Part shown: positions 34,500 through 43,462 of the stretch, in pieces
Numbering within the stretch: position 1 is the first letter of the stretch
Layout: the number at the start of each line of letters is the position of its first letter
Source: Terriglobales bacterium
GTDB lineage: Bacteria; Acidobacteriota; Terriglobia; Terriglobales; Acidobacteriaceae
Assembly: GCA_035543055.1 (NCBI GenBank)
Contig: DATKKJ010000135.1
Location: 1-48,802 of the forward strand
Length of the DNA stretch: 48,802 nt
Direction of reading: 5' to 3'
The notes under the pieces: model-generated
What the model saw: only the letters and a program-made list of their open reading frames with translations
The model's database searches: none
Told to the model about the DNA's origin: nothing
Position numbers and translations under genes: made by a program

Positions 34500-35489
34500 A
34501 TGAACCGTACCGGTGAGAACGTGGTGCGCATCGAGGCGGAAGCTCTGCGCGAACTGGCCGGCCGCATCGCGGGGCCCATGGCCGGGCCCTTCCAGCGCAC
34601 CGTGGACCTGCTGTTCGGCTGCTCGGGCCGCGTGGTCGTGACCGGCATGGGGAAGAGCGGACTGATCGCTCGCAAGATCGCCGCCACTCTGAGTTCCACC
34701 GGGACGCCGTCGCTCTACCTGCATCCCGCCGAGGCCCTGCACGGCGACCTTGGCATGGTCGTAGCGGGCGACGTGGTGATCGCCCTTTCGGCCAGCGGGG
34801 AGACGGAGGAGATCGTCGCCCTGCTGCCTACGCTCAAGCGCCTGGCCGTGCCCGTGGTCTCGTTCACCGGCGACAGCCTGTACGCGCCGCAATCGCCGCC
34901 CCGCGTTTCTACCCTGGCCCAGGCCGCCGACATCGCCCTCGATTGCTCCATCGCCCAGGAAGCGTGCTCGCTGGGCTTGGCGCCCACCGCCTCGACCACC
35001 ACCATGCTGGCGCTGGGCGATGCGCTGGCGGTCGCGCTGGCAGACCGCCGAGGGTTTCGCGAGGAAGACTTCGCGGAGCTCCATCCCGGCGGAAAGCTGG
35101 GCAAGAAGCTGGCCCGCGTCTCGCAATTGATGCACACCGGGGACGCCATCCCGCGGGTCAGTCCGGCGACGAAGATGACCGATGTCATCTACGAGATGTC
35201 GCGCAAGAAGCTGGGCATCACCACGGTGGCCGAGGGCGAGAAGCTGCTGGGCATCATCAGCGATGGCGACTTGCGCCGTCTGCTGGAACGCCGCGGGAAG
35301 GACGTCCTCGACCTCAGCGCCGGCGAATGCATGACGGCGAACCCCAAGACCATCGCCCCGGATGAATTCGCCACCAAGGCCCTGAATATCATGGAAGAGA
35401 AGAAGATCACCTCCCTGGCCGTGGTGGGGGGCGGACGACTGGTCGGTATCGTCCACCTGCACGACCTGTGGGGGACGGAAATGGTCTGA
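34500..35489 (+). CDS. kdsD: Arabinose-5-phosphate isomerase (KpsF/GutQ family)
   Basis: 329 aa. A SIS domain (VVVTGMGKSGLIARKIAATLSSTGTPSLYLHPAEALHGDLGM) is followed by HPGGKLGKKL and two CBS domains (VSPATKMTDVIYEMSRKKLGITTV and TIAPDEFATKALNIMEEKKITSLAVV). This is the standard KpsF/KdsD layout, converting ribulose-5-phosphate to arabinose-5-phosphate, the substrate of KdsA. With kdsA and kdsC it completes the route to KDO. TAACAT lies 10 bases before the ATG. It is followed by a snap-back repeat. Confidence 0.95.
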   Translation: MNRTGENVVRIEAEALRELAGRIAGPMAGPFQRTVDLLFGCSGRVVVTGMGKSGLIARKIAATLSSTGTPSLYLHPAEALHGDLGMVVAGDVVIALSASGETEEIVALLPTLKRLAVPVVSFTGDSLYAPQSPPRVSTLAQAADIALDCSIAQEACSLGLAPTASTTTMLALGDALAVALADRRGFREEDFAELHPGGKLGKKLARVSQLMHTGDAIPRVSPATKMTDVIYEMSRKKLGITTVAEGEKLLGIISDGDLRRLLERRGKDVLDLSAGECMTANPKTIAPDEFATKALNIMEEKKITSLAVVGGGRLVGIVHLHDLWGTEMV

Positions 35490-35494
35490 TTTGC

Positions 35495-35546
35495 GATTTG
35501 TGATTTGCGATTGCCACAGAGTTAAATGAATCGCAAATCACAAATC
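35495..35546. repeat. Snap-back repeat of the GATTTGTGATTTGCGATT type
   Basis: Perfect 18-bp arms at 35495-35512 and 35529-35546 with a 16-base loop; further partial copies extend on both sides (to about 35488 and 35560). It lies between kdsD and the next small gene. A related element is at 46894-46971. Confidence 0.75.
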
Positions 35547-35562
35547 ACCAATCACAAATCCT

Positions 35563-35772
35563 ATGTATCACTACGACCCCACCACCGCCCTTGATGAGCT
35601 CAAGGAAGAGGCGCAGCTGCCCAACCCGGTGCATGTGCGTGACATGATCCTGCGCAAGCACCCCAGGCCCGACCAGTCGCTGGAGCTGAACCGCAAGTTC
35701 CTCGCCTACCAGAAGGACTTCGCGGAGCTGCAGAAGCTGGCGCGCGACATTCTGGAGCAGCTGGCGCGGTAG
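35563..35772 (+). CDS. Small hypothetical protein (69 aa)
   Basis: The sequence is mostly helical and charged: YHYDPTTALDELKEEAQLPNPVHVRDMI at the start and LELNRKFLAYQKDFAELQKLARDILEQLAR at the end. No cysteines, signal or membrane segment. Coding character is good for its size. It begins right after a snap-back repeat. The function is unknown. Confidence 0.62.
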   Translation: MYHYDPTTALDELKEEAQLPNPVHVRDMILRKHPRPDQSLELNRKFLAYQKDFAELQKLARDILEQLAR

Positions 35773-35810
35773 GGAACGGCGCCTCCGCGCAGCAACGTTC
35801 GCTGCTCACC

Positions 35811-36539
35811 TCACCACTTGGCGCCCGCCGTCTGGCCGCGATGCAGGGCCTCCGCGATCCGGACTGCTGTCTCCAGGACTTCGCGCAATTGATCGGGCGG
35901 CGTCAGGCGCATCCCGCGGTACACCGCCAGCCACCGTCCCGCTCCCTGTACGCATAATCCTGCGTCCTGCGGCAACTGCTCGAACGCGAGCGTCACGTCC
36001 GCGGTGAAGAGGGCACGCACCTCCTCCGGCTTATCGCTGTGCAGAAAGAACCGCCGCGAGAACTCGGGAGCCGCTTCCAGGTCGATGTCGCTGAACCCGA
36101 TTTTTTCCAGGATGTGGAAGAGGAAGTTTTCGGCGCACAGGTAGAAGGGTGGCAAGGGTGTTTCGAACCTGATGGCGACGACGGTGGACTGCGACTGCGA
36201 CTTGCCCTGGCCGGTGGTGCGGTCGGCGATGATGACCTCCCGGCCCTGACGGCTGCCTCGCAGCACGTTCTCGTAGCTCACCCTCGGCGTCGCCATGCCC
36301 AGGGTGAACTGGACCTCCGAGAGCTCTTGCGCGACGGACGGATCCGCCTCCGCACTGAATGCGAAGCCGGACTCCATCGCGAACTGCTCCAGTGCCTCCC
36401 GGCGCTTGCGCCTTGCCCGGGCGACGGACCAGAGGATCAGCGCGAAGACGCAGACGGCCCCGCCGACCACAGCCAGGAGCAAGAGCGGCGGCGGACCGGC
36501 CTGGGTCCTTGAATAGAGCATCCAAGCGGCGAGCAGCAT
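35811..36539 (-). CDS. Hypothetical membrane-anchored protein
   Basis: 242 aa from ATG 36539. It has hydrophobic segments MLLAAWMLY and [22 protein letters not shown], then a basic patch RARRKRREA, so the rest is probably cytoplasmic. The soluble part contains [62 protein letters not shown] and [15 protein letters not shown], like the small 'DUF3137/lipid-binding-like' group seen next to envelope genes, but the family is not certain. A start at 36605 would overlap proS, which is divergent; 36539 is preferred. Confidence 0.68.
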   Translation of the reverse strand: MLLAAWMLYSRTQAGPPPLLLLAVVGGAVCVFALILWSVARARRKRREALEQFAMESGFAFSAEADPSVAQELSEVQFTLGMATPRVSYENVLRGSRQGREVIIADRTTGQGKSQSQSTVVAIRFETPLPPFYLCAENFLFHILEKIGFSDIDLEAAPEFSRRFFLHSDKPEEVRALFTADVTLAFEQLPQDAGLCVQGAGRWLAVYRGMRLTPPDQLREVLETAVRIAEALHRGQTAGAKW

Positions 36540-36599
36540 GCAGGTGATTATGCCATTGGGTACAATCGAAGATTCCGCTCTCGACGACAAGGAAGCCGA

Positions 36600-38360
36600 A
36601 TGCACTATTGGTCAAAGTTGTTCATCCCCACCCTGCGTGAAGCGCCGGCCGACGCGGAGGTGGCGAGCCATAAATTCCTGCTGCGCGGCGGCTACGTCCG
36701 CCAGCTCGCCGCCGGCATCTACTCCTTCCTCTTTCTTGGGCATCGCGCCGAATTGAAGATCATCGACATCGTCCGCCAGGAGATGGACAAGATCGGCCAG
36801 GAGTTCTACTTGCCCGCCATCCACCCCCGCGAGCTTTGGGAGGCCAGCGGCCGCTGGTCGGTCATGGGCGACAACATGTTCCGCCTCAAAGACCGCAAGG
36901 GCGCGGAGTTCTGCCTGGGCTTCACCGAAGAAGAGGTCATGACCGAGATCGCGCGCAAGGAGCTGCGCAGCTACAAGCAGCTTCCCCAGATCTGGTACCA
37001 GATCCAGGCCAAGTTCCGCGACGAGCCTCGGCCCAAGTCGGGCCTGCTGCGCGTGCGCCAGTTCACCATGAAGGATTCGTACTCCTTCGACCTCGACGCC
37101 GCCGGCCTCGACATCAGCTACCAGAAACATTACGACGCCTACTGCCGCATCTTCGACCGCTGCCGCCTGAATTATGTGGTCGTCGAGGCGCACTCCGGCG
37201 CCATGGGCGGCTCGCAGTCGCATGAGTTCATGGTGTACACCGACGCCGGCGAAGACCTGGTGGTGAGCTGTCCCAAGTGCAAATACGCCGCCAACATCGA
37301 GAAGGCGACCTCGCGCCTGGACGTGATCGAGGACTACGAGGCCGTGGGCGACGGCAAACCCGTGCCTGTCCACACCCCGGGCCTGAAGACCGTGGAGGAA
37401 GTGGCGAATTTCCTCGGGGTCTCCCCCAAGAACAAGATGAAGACCATGGCGCTGATGGCGGTGGATCTGGGCGGCGATCCCAAGGAAGCGCGCAACAGCC
37501 CGGTCATCGCCTTCCTGCGCGGTGACCACCAGCTCAACGAAGCCAAGCTGGTTTCCGCCCTGCCCGGCATGGAGCTCCGCCCCATGCATCCGGAGGAGAT
37601 TCAGGAGATCTTCCGCTCCCCCGCGGGCTTCCTCGGCCCGGTCACCGAGCATGGTTTCGAATTCCGTGGGGTGAAGGCCAAAGTGCTGGTGGACCGCGCC
37701 CTGCTGGGCCGCAAGAACCTGATCAGCGGCGCCAACAAAGAGGACTACCACCTGCGCAACGTCACGCCGGGGCGCGACTTCCACATCGCCGAGGACCAGT
37801 GGGCGGACCTGCGCGCGGTCGAGGCCGGCGAAGGCTGTCCCAACTGCGGCACGCCGCTGGTCGTCGCGAAAGCGGTGGAGATCGGGCACATCTTCAAGCT
37901 GGGATGCAAGTACTCGGAATCCATGGGGGCGCGAGTGCTCGACAAGGAAGGCAAGGAAGTCACCCCCATCATGGGCAGCTACGGTATCGGCATCGAGCGC
38001 ATCCTGACCGCCGCCATCGAGCAGAACCACGACGAGCGCGGCTTCTGGCTGCCGCCCGAGATCGCCCCCTTTCACGTGATCGTGGTGGTCATCAACAGCA
38101 GGGACAAGGCGCAGGCCGAGGCCGCGGAGACGGTCGCCCGCCAACTGGAGCGGGCCGGGCTGGACGTCCTGCTCGACGACCGCGACGAGCGCCCGGGGGT
38201 CAAGTTCAACGACGCCGATCTCATCGGAGTCCCGGCGCGCGTGATCGTCGGCAAGAAGGCCGCGGAGGGCGTTGTAGAGTTGGTTCGGCGCTCGACAGGG
38301 GAGAAACGCGATGCTAACATCAGCGCCATCGCAGGCCAGGTGACGGAGTTCTTGCGGTAA
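36600..38360 (+). CDS. proS: Prolyl-tRNA synthetase
   Basis: 586 aa, bacterial-type with the editing insertion. Visible are class II motif 2 ([21 protein letters not shown]), [15 protein letters not shown], the inserted editing domain ([38 protein letters not shown]) and motif 3 ([27 protein letters not shown]). The C-terminal anticodon-binding domain has [26 protein letters not shown]. It charges tRNA-Pro. AAGGA lies upstream of the ATG, and TACAAT at 36561-36566 is a possible -10. Confidence 0.98.
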   Translation: MHYWSKLFIPTLREAPADAEVASHKFLLRGGYVRQLAAGIYSFLFLGHRAELKIIDIVRQEMDKIGQEFYLPAIHPRELWEASGRWSVMGDNMFRLKDRKGAEFCLGFTEEEVMTEIARKELRSYKQLPQIWYQIQAKFRDEPRPKSGLLRVRQFTMKDSYSFDLDAAGLDISYQKHYDAYCRIFDRCRLNYVVVEAHSGAMGGSQSHEFMVYTDAGEDLVVSCPKCKYAANIEKATSRLDVIEDYEAVGDGKPVPVHTPGLKTVEEVANFLGVSPKNKMKTMALMAVDLGGDPKEARNSPVIAFLRGDHQLNEAKLVSALPGMELRPMHPEEIQEIFRSPAGFLGPVTEHGFEFRGVKAKVLVDRALLGRKNLISGANKEDYHLRNVTPGRDFHIAEDQWADLRAVEAGEGCPNCGTPLVVAKAVEIGHIFKLGCKYSESMGARVLDKEGKEVTPIMGSYGIGIERILTAAIEQNHDERGFWLPPEIAPFHVIVVVINSRDKAQAEAAETVARQLERAGLDVLLDDRDERPGVKFNDADLIGVPARVIVGKKAAEGVVELVRRSTGEKRDANISAIAGQVTEFLR

Positions 38361-38408
38361 ACCGGCGGTTTCCGGCCTCGCACAGGCTCTCCGCTGAAGG
38401 ACGCGGCG

Positions 38409-38750
38409 ATGAAGACCATCAAGGCTCTGTTCGGTTTATTCGTGGTGGTGGCGATCGTTTATGTGGGGATCAAGGCGTTGCCCCCTTACTTCGCCAACTA
38501 CCAGTTCGAGGACGTCATCGAGAACGAGACCAAGATGAACTCCTACAACCAGAAGAGCGACCACGAGATCCGCGAAGGCATCCTCAAGAAGGCCCGCGAG
38601 CTGGATATCCCTCTGACCGGCGAGCAGGTCAAGGTGCAACGCATGGGGTCGGAGCTGACCATCTCCGCCGACTACACCGTTCATATCGATATTCCTGTAT
38701 ATCCCTTCGATCTCCATTTCACTCCATCGAGCAAGAACAAACGGATTTGA
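38409..38750 (+). CDS. DUF4845-like membrane protein
   Basis: 113 aa. One N-terminal helix (ALFGLFVVVAIVYVGIKALPPYF) then a periplasmic part NYQFEDVIENETKMNSYNQKSDHEIREGILKKARELDIPLTGEQVKVQRMG and a beta-rich end. The N-terminal helix followed by a short alpha/beta segment is the layout of DUF4845 proteins. The function is unknown. It lies 49 bases downstream of proS. Confidence 0.7.
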   Translation: MKTIKALFGLFVVVAIVYVGIKALPPYFANYQFEDVIENETKMNSYNQKSDHEIREGILKKARELDIPLTGEQVKVQRMGSELTISADYTVHIDIPVYPFDLHFTPSSKNKRI

Positions 38751-38904
38751 CCGGGCAGGCTCTGGCCAGAAAGCGACGAAGCGCAGTTCCGCAAAAACCT
38801 CTAAAATAGGTGTGCCGCTCTGGTAAGGATGGCCGCGGGAAACGGATTTCCGCCTGGCGCCATCTTATGTGAGTAGCGGTCCTGGTGCTCCGCTCCATCC
38901 ATTC

Positions 38905-41487
38905 ATGGCTGTCAAGCTGAAGCTGTCGAAATCCAGGAAAGGCGCCCGCTTGACCCCTGCCGCGGTCCGGCTCATGGTGGCCGCCGTTCTCGTTGTTGCC
39001 ACCCTGGCGCTTGGCGTCTTTGCCTGGTACTACGTGAAATATCAGAAGATCGTGGACCGCCGCATGAGCGGCCGCATCTTCAGCAACGCCGCCAAGATCT
39101 ACGCCGCGCCCAAGGAGATCCGGCTGGGCCAGAGCGTCACCAGCCAGGAGATCGCCGCCCAGCTGGTCCGCGCCGGTTACACCGACAAGGGAGACTCCCG
39201 GATCGGCACCTACCGGATGCTCAGCGGGGGCATCGAGATCACGCCGGGCCCCGAGTCGTATCACAACCGCGAAGGCGCGCTGGTCCGCATCACCAACGGC
39301 AAGGTGGACCGCATCGCCACCCTCGAGGGCAAGACCCAGGACCTCTCTGCCTACGAGCTCGAGCCCCAGTTGGTGACTGCGCTGTTCGAGGGCGAGCAGC
39401 GCTCCAAGCGCCGCCTCATCAGCTACAACGATATCCCCAAGGTGATGGTGGACGCGGTCCTGGCCATCGAGGACCGCCGCTTCTTCCAGCACGGCGGCGT
39501 GAACTATTTCCGCCTGGCGGAAGCCGCGCTCATCGATCTTCGCTCCGGCCGCAAGCAACAGGGCGCTTCCACGCTGACCATGCAGATCGCCCGCGGTTTC
39601 TTCCTCACGCCGCAGAAGACGATCACCCGGAAGCTTTCCGAGATGCTCATCGCCGTGCAACTGGAGCAGCGCTTCAGCAAGCAGCAGATCTTCGAGCTGT
39701 ATGCGAACTCCGTCTACATGGGCCAGCGCGGCTCGTTCACCGTCAGCGGCTTCGGCGAAGCCTCTCAGGCCTACTTCGGCAAGGACATCAAATCCCTCAC
39801 CCTGCCTGAGGCGGCGTTGCTGGCGGGCATGATCCAGCTCCCCAACGCCTACAATCCTTACAAGAACCCGGAGCGCGCCCTCGAGCGCCGCAACCTGGTG
39901 CTCGATTCCATGGTCGAGACCGGGGCCATCCAGCGCAAGGAAGCCGAGCGCGCCAAGGCCACGCCGCTCAAGCTCGCCCCGCCGAACGTGGACGCCACCG
40001 ACGCGCCGTACTTTGTGGACTTGGTCAAGGACACGCTCACCCAGCGCTACAACGAGCGTGACCTGAACGAGAACGCCCTCCGCATCTACAGCACCCTCGA
40101 TCCCGACCTGCAGCGCGCAGCCGCGGAGGCGGTCCAGGCCGGGATGAAGCTGGTGGACGAGCAGGTCACCAAACTGCGCACCAAGAGATTGAAGGTGGGC
40201 GCCGGCAAGGCCGCCAAGACCGAGACCAAGGTCGCTCCCGGCCCCCAGGCCCAAGTAGCGCTGGTGGCCATGGACCCGCACACCGGCGAAATACTGGCCC
40301 TGGTGGGCGGACGCAACTACGGCATGAGCCAGTTGAACCACGCCGTCGCCAAGCGTCCCACCGGTTCCATCTTCAAGCCGTTCGTGTACGCCGCCGCCAT
40401 CAACACCGCGCTGACCAACCCCCAAGCGGCATTCACTCCGGCTTCCATGGTGGACGACTCGCCCACCACCTTCGCGTTTGGCGACCAGATCTACGAGCCG
40501 CGCAATTACAAAGAGGAGTACCACGGCCCGGTGTCCGCCCGTTACGCCCTGGCTCTCTCCCTGAACAACGCCACCGTGAAGGTGGCCGAGCAGGTCGGCT
40601 ACGACAGTGTGGCGGAGCTGGCCAAGGCGGCCGGCATCACCTCGGTGAAGGCCACGCCCGCCATGGCCCTGGGGGCGTACGACGCCAGCCCCCTGGAGAT
40701 GGCTGGCGCCTACACGATTTTTGCCAACGGAGGAACACGAATATCCCCCGTGCTCGTCAAATCCTTGCGGGACTCGCAGGGCAACATGATCGAGGATTTC
40801 AATCCCGAGAAGAAGGACGTGCTCGACCCCCGCGTGGCCGCGGTCATGACCAACATGATGGAAGGGGTCGTCAATTTCGGCACCGCCTTCCCGGTGCGCG
40901 CCCGCGGATTCACCGCTCCCGCAGCGGGCAAGACCGGCACCTCGCATGACGGCTGGTTCGCGGGCTACACCACCAACCTGCTGTGCATCGTCTGGATCGG
41001 CTTCGACGACTACAGTGACCTGCGATTGAGCGGGGCCGTGACCGCCGCCCCCATCTGGGCCGAGTTCATGAAGCGGGCGGTGCAGATGCCGCAGTACCGC
41101 GATGCGCAGGCCTTCCCGCAGCCGCCGGGCGTGGTCGAAGTCACGCTCGATAAGGTAACCAACCGCCTGGCCACCTCCACCTGCCCGGACGACTACACGG
41201 CGGAGTTCATCGCCGGGACCGAACCCCACGACACCTGCGACCAGAGCGATCAGCGCGGGTTCTTCTCCCGCATCTTCGGACTGGGAGCCAAACCCGTGCC
41301 CCCGGTGTCTAATGCTCCACAACCGCCCGGGACCCAGGCGCAACCGCAAGCCCAGTCTGCGCAGCCGCCGCCGGAGAAGAAAAAAGGCTTCTTTGGCAAG
41401 ATCTTCGGCGTCTTTACGGGTGGGGACGACAAGAAAGACAAGAAAGATGAGAATAAGCAGCCGCCGCCCGCTCCGCCCCCGCGCTGA
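38905..41487 (+). CDS. Bifunctional class A penicillin-binding protein (PBP1-type)
   Basis: 860 aa from ATG 38905. A short basic cytoplasmic tail, one membrane helix (VRLMVAAVLVVATLALGVFAW), then the glycosyltransferase-51 domain with EDRRFFQHGGV (catalytic Glu), GASTLTMQIARGFFL and RKLSEMLIAVQLEQRFSKQQIFELYAN. The transpeptidase domain has RPTGSIFKPFVY (SxxK serine), SLNNAT (SxN) and GKTGTSHD (KTG). A C-terminal low-complexity tail (AQPQAQSAQPPPEKKKGFF, then KKDKKDENKQPPP) is disordered. It makes and cross-links peptidoglycan. An upstream in-frame start at 38869 would only add 12 residues before the tail. Confidence 0.95.
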   Translation: MAVKLKLSKSRKGARLTPAAVRLMVAAVLVVATLALGVFAWYYVKYQKIVDRRMSGRIFSNAAKIYAAPKEIRLGQSVTSQEIAAQLVRAGYTDKGDSRIGTYRMLSGGIEITPGPESYHNREGALVRITNGKVDRIATLEGKTQDLSAYELEPQLVTALFEGEQRSKRRLISYNDIPKVMVDAVLAIEDRRFFQHGGVNYFRLAEAALIDLRSGRKQQGASTLTMQIARGFFLTPQKTITRKLSEMLIAVQLEQRFSKQQIFELYANSVYMGQRGSFTVSGFGEASQAYFGKDIKSLTLPEAALLAGMIQLPNAYNPYKNPERALERRNLVLDSMVETGAIQRKEAERAKATPLKLAPPNVDATDAPYFVDLVKDTLTQRYNERDLNENALRIYSTLDPDLQRAAAEAVQAGMKLVDEQVTKLRTKRLKVGAGKAAKTETKVAPGPQAQVALVAMDPHTGEILALVGGRNYGMSQLNHAVAKRPTGSIFKPFVYAAAINTALTNPQAAFTPASMVDDSPTTFAFGDQIYEPRNYKEEYHGPVSARYALALSLNNATVKVAEQVGYDSVAELAKAAGITSVKATPAMALGAYDASPLEMAGAYTIFANGGTRISPVLVKSLRDSQGNMIEDFNPEKKDVLDPRVAAVMTNMMEGVVNFGTAFPVRARGFTAPAAGKTGTSHDGWFAGYTTNLLCIVWIGFDDYSDLRLSGAVTAAPIWAEFMKRAVQMPQYRDAQAFPQPPGVVEVTLDKVTNRLATSTCPDDYTAEFIAGTEPHDTCDQSDQRGFFSRIFGLGAKPVPPVSNAPQPPGTQAQPQAQSAQPPPEKKKGFFGKIFGVFTGGDDKKDKKDENKQPPPAPPPR

Positions 41488-41542
41488 AACGGTTTGTCCG
41501 GAGGGCTGGCCGGGCTTAACAGTAAGCCATCGGAGGTCTTCC

Positions 41543-42352
41543 ATGTGCCGCCTCCTCGCGCTCGCCGTCGGTCTTCTCGGCGCTTCGCTCACCCTCGCCC
41601 AGGCCATGCCTCCGGGGAGCCCGGTTCAACAAGCGCCCGCAGCCCAGCCCGCGCCTCCCGTCCAGCCCCCCGATCCGTCGATGTCCGTCGAGCAATTGGA
41701 AGCTCGCGGCGACGAGCTTCGCGTCCAGCGCTTCTACGGCGACGCCATCGACTACTACCTGGAGGCGTTGACGAAGCGTCCCAAAGAGGCCATGCTGTGG
41801 AACAAGATCGGCTTGGCCGAACTGCGCCTGTCCCGCTACGAGGAGGCGAAGAAGCACTTCGAGAAGGCCGTGAAGATCGACCGCAACTTCCCGGACGCGG
41901 TCGGGAACCTGGGGGCCACCCACTACCTGCTCAAGGAGTACAGCAAGGCCATCAAGCTGTGCCGCAAGGCCATCAAGATGCGCACCGACGTGGCCTCGTT
42001 CCACAACAACCTGGCCAACGCCTACTTCTCGCGCAAGGAGTACGACAACGCGGTGCGGGAGTTCGCGCGCGCTCTCGAACTCGATCCCGAGATCCTGGAG
42101 CGGCGCTCCAGCACCGGCATCCAGGCGCAGGTCATCGGCGCCGAGGACCGCGCCCGCTACGACTACGAGCTGGCCAGGGTCTATGCCCGTGCGGGAAGCC
42201 TGGACCGTGCCCTCCATTACCTGAAGAAGGCGATGGAGGACGGTTATTCCGGCCTGGACTCCGTGTACAAGGAGCAGGAATTCGCGGACCTGCGCAAGGA
42301 CCCGCGCTTCGCCGAGCTGATGAATTCCCGGCCGCAGGCAATCCCGCAGTAG
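41543..42352 (+). CDS. Secreted TPR-repeat protein
   Basis: 269 aa. The signal peptide MCRLLALAVGLLGASLTLAQA is followed by a Pro/Ala linker and four to five tetratricopeptide repeats (for example AMLWNKIGLAELRLSRYEEAKKHFEKA, PDAVGNLGATHYLLKEYSKAIKLCRK and ASFHNNLANAYFSRKEYDNAVREFARALELDP). It probably forms a periplasmic protein-interaction scaffold. CGGAGG lies upstream of the ATG at 41543. It follows the PBP by 55 bases and may be co-transcribed; a link with wall synthesis is inference. Confidence 0.88.
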   Translation: MCRLLALAVGLLGASLTLAQAMPPGSPVQQAPAAQPAPPVQPPDPSMSVEQLEARGDELRVQRFYGDAIDYYLEALTKRPKEAMLWNKIGLAELRLSRYEEAKKHFEKAVKIDRNFPDAVGNLGATHYLLKEYSKAIKLCRKAIKMRTDVASFHNNLANAYFSRKEYDNAVREFARALELDPEILERRSSTGIQAQVIGAEDRARYDYELARVYARAGSLDRALHYLKKAMEDGYSGLDSVYKEQEFADLRKDPRFAELMNSRPQAIPQ

Positions 42353-42516
42353 CGCGCTTGATCTCAGCCAACGGCCTTTCCCAAAATGGAGCCGATTCCG
42401 AGCTCGTTTACTATGAACTAAACACCGCAAACGATTGCAGTTTTTGGGGAAACTGAGGGAACGTCTCCGGCTCCTCCATCCTGCGGAACTTCATTCGTTT
42501 TCAATAGTTTCCACTT

Positions 42517-42531
42517 TGGTATGACAGTTGC
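42517..42531 (+). promoter_or_regulatory. Sigma-54 type promoter (-24/-12)
   Basis: TGG-TATGACAG-TTGC: the GG (42518-42519) and GC (42530-42531) pairs have the exact 10-base spacing of sigma-54 promoters. Transcription would start near 42543, 12 to 30 bases before the start codons of the PEP-CTERM gene. Confidence 0.6.
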
Positions 42532-42572
42532 TCTTCCCCGAGTAAGGTTTTTGTGTGCCATCGGGAGGCTTT

Positions 42573-43343
42573 GTGGGAAAGACGATTCGCAAAGCGGCGC
42601 TGTACGCCGGATTGGTGTTGCTCTGTGGAGCCATCACCTCGGCATACGCTGACACGATTAGCTTCAATTTCAACTCGCTGAGCGCGAGCGCCAACAACAC
42701 CGCGGTGCAGAACTACATGAATGGGCAGCTGCAAGCGGGAGAGCATGTGACGGTCACGGGCGCCAAGGCGGGGCTGAACTATAACGGAGACGGCCACGTG
42801 GTCGGCCCTTGCGACCCGAACGGTTCCCACACCTGCCACTCCACCACCCTGGCTGCTGACGGAGGGGGAAACTTCATCATCAATGCCTCTCCCATCGACA
42901 CCATCACCATGACCTTCACCGGCCTGAACATCACTCACGTGAGCTTTGATCTGGAGATCTTCCCCGACGGCACTTGTCCCAAACAAAGCACCACGTGCGA
43001 TGCCACCAAGGCGAACTGGCCTGACTTCGAGTTCTTTGCCGACAATGCGCTGATCCAGACCTGGCTGGCCGCCAATCCCGGCGACACGGCCCATGGTGGT
43101 TCGGTCTACATCCATTCTCCGAACAGCCATTACAACCATACAGAGTTGGCGCCGCAGCTCCTGGTCTATGACGTCACTTTCGATTTCCCGGATGGGGTCA
43201 CGGAGCTCTCGTTCAAGGATTGGCCAGCCACCGTCGGCATCGATGATCTGGTCATAACCACTCCCGAGCCCTCGGGCCTGATGCTGCTCGGGACGGGCCT
43301 GATCGGGCTTGCCGGCTTGCTCCGCCGCAAGATGATTGGCTAA
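42573..43343 (+). CDS. PEP-CTERM sorting-signal secreted protein
   Basis: 256 aa from GTG 42573, preceded by GGGAGG 4 bases upstream; GTG 42555 would add six residues. The signal peptide ALYAGLVLLCGAITSAYA is followed by a beta-rich mature part. The C-terminus has the PEP-CTERM motif TPEPSGLMLLGTGLIGLAGLLRRK: Pro-Glu-Pro, a hydrophobic helix and basic residues, the target of exosortase (established knowledge). Four cysteines (CDPNGSHTC, CPKQSTTC) may form disulfides. Such proteins are linked to the exopolysaccharide/biofilm matrix. A sigma-54-type promoter lies just upstream; no exosortase is in the window. Confidence 0.9.
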   Translation: MGKTIRKAALYAGLVLLCGAITSAYADTISFNFNSLSASANNTAVQNYMNGQLQAGEHVTVTGAKAGLNYNGDGHVVGPCDPNGSHTCHSTTLAADGGGNFIINASPIDTITMTFTGLNITHVSFDLEIFPDGTCPKQSTTCDATKANWPDFEFFADNALIQTWLAANPGDTAHGGSVYIHSPNSHYNHTELAPQLLVYDVTFDFPDGVTELSFKDWPATVGIDDLVITTPEPSGLMLLGTGLIGLAGLLRRKMIG

Positions 43344-43362
43344 GCGCTTGGTTTGTTCTTCC

Positions 43363-43410
43363 GGGCCGCTCTGCGGAGCGGCCCTTACTTTGGGAGCGTT
43401 CTTGCTCCCA
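43363..43410. terminator. Two adjacent hairpins between convergent genes
   Basis: First hairpin GGGCCGCTC-TGCG-GAGCGGCCC (43363-43384, 9-bp perfect stem) followed by TTACTTT; second hairpin TGGGAGC-GTTCTT-GCTCCCA (43391-43410, 7-bp stem). They lie between the ends of the PEP-CTERM gene and the GGDEF gene and can stop transcription both ways. Confidence 0.7.
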
Positions 43411-43462
43411 CTCGAGGACGGACGCCGCAGAGGGACAGGGCCCAGACTGCCGACAAACGCTG

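Noticed and set aside
36612-38144. Leftward open frame of 510 codons
   Set aside because: Antisense to proS, with no domain or start signal.
38719-41607. Leftward open frame of 962 codons
   Set aside because: Fully antisense to the penicillin-binding protein gene; its His/Gly/Arg/Val-rich composition is that of the opposite strand of a high-GC gene.
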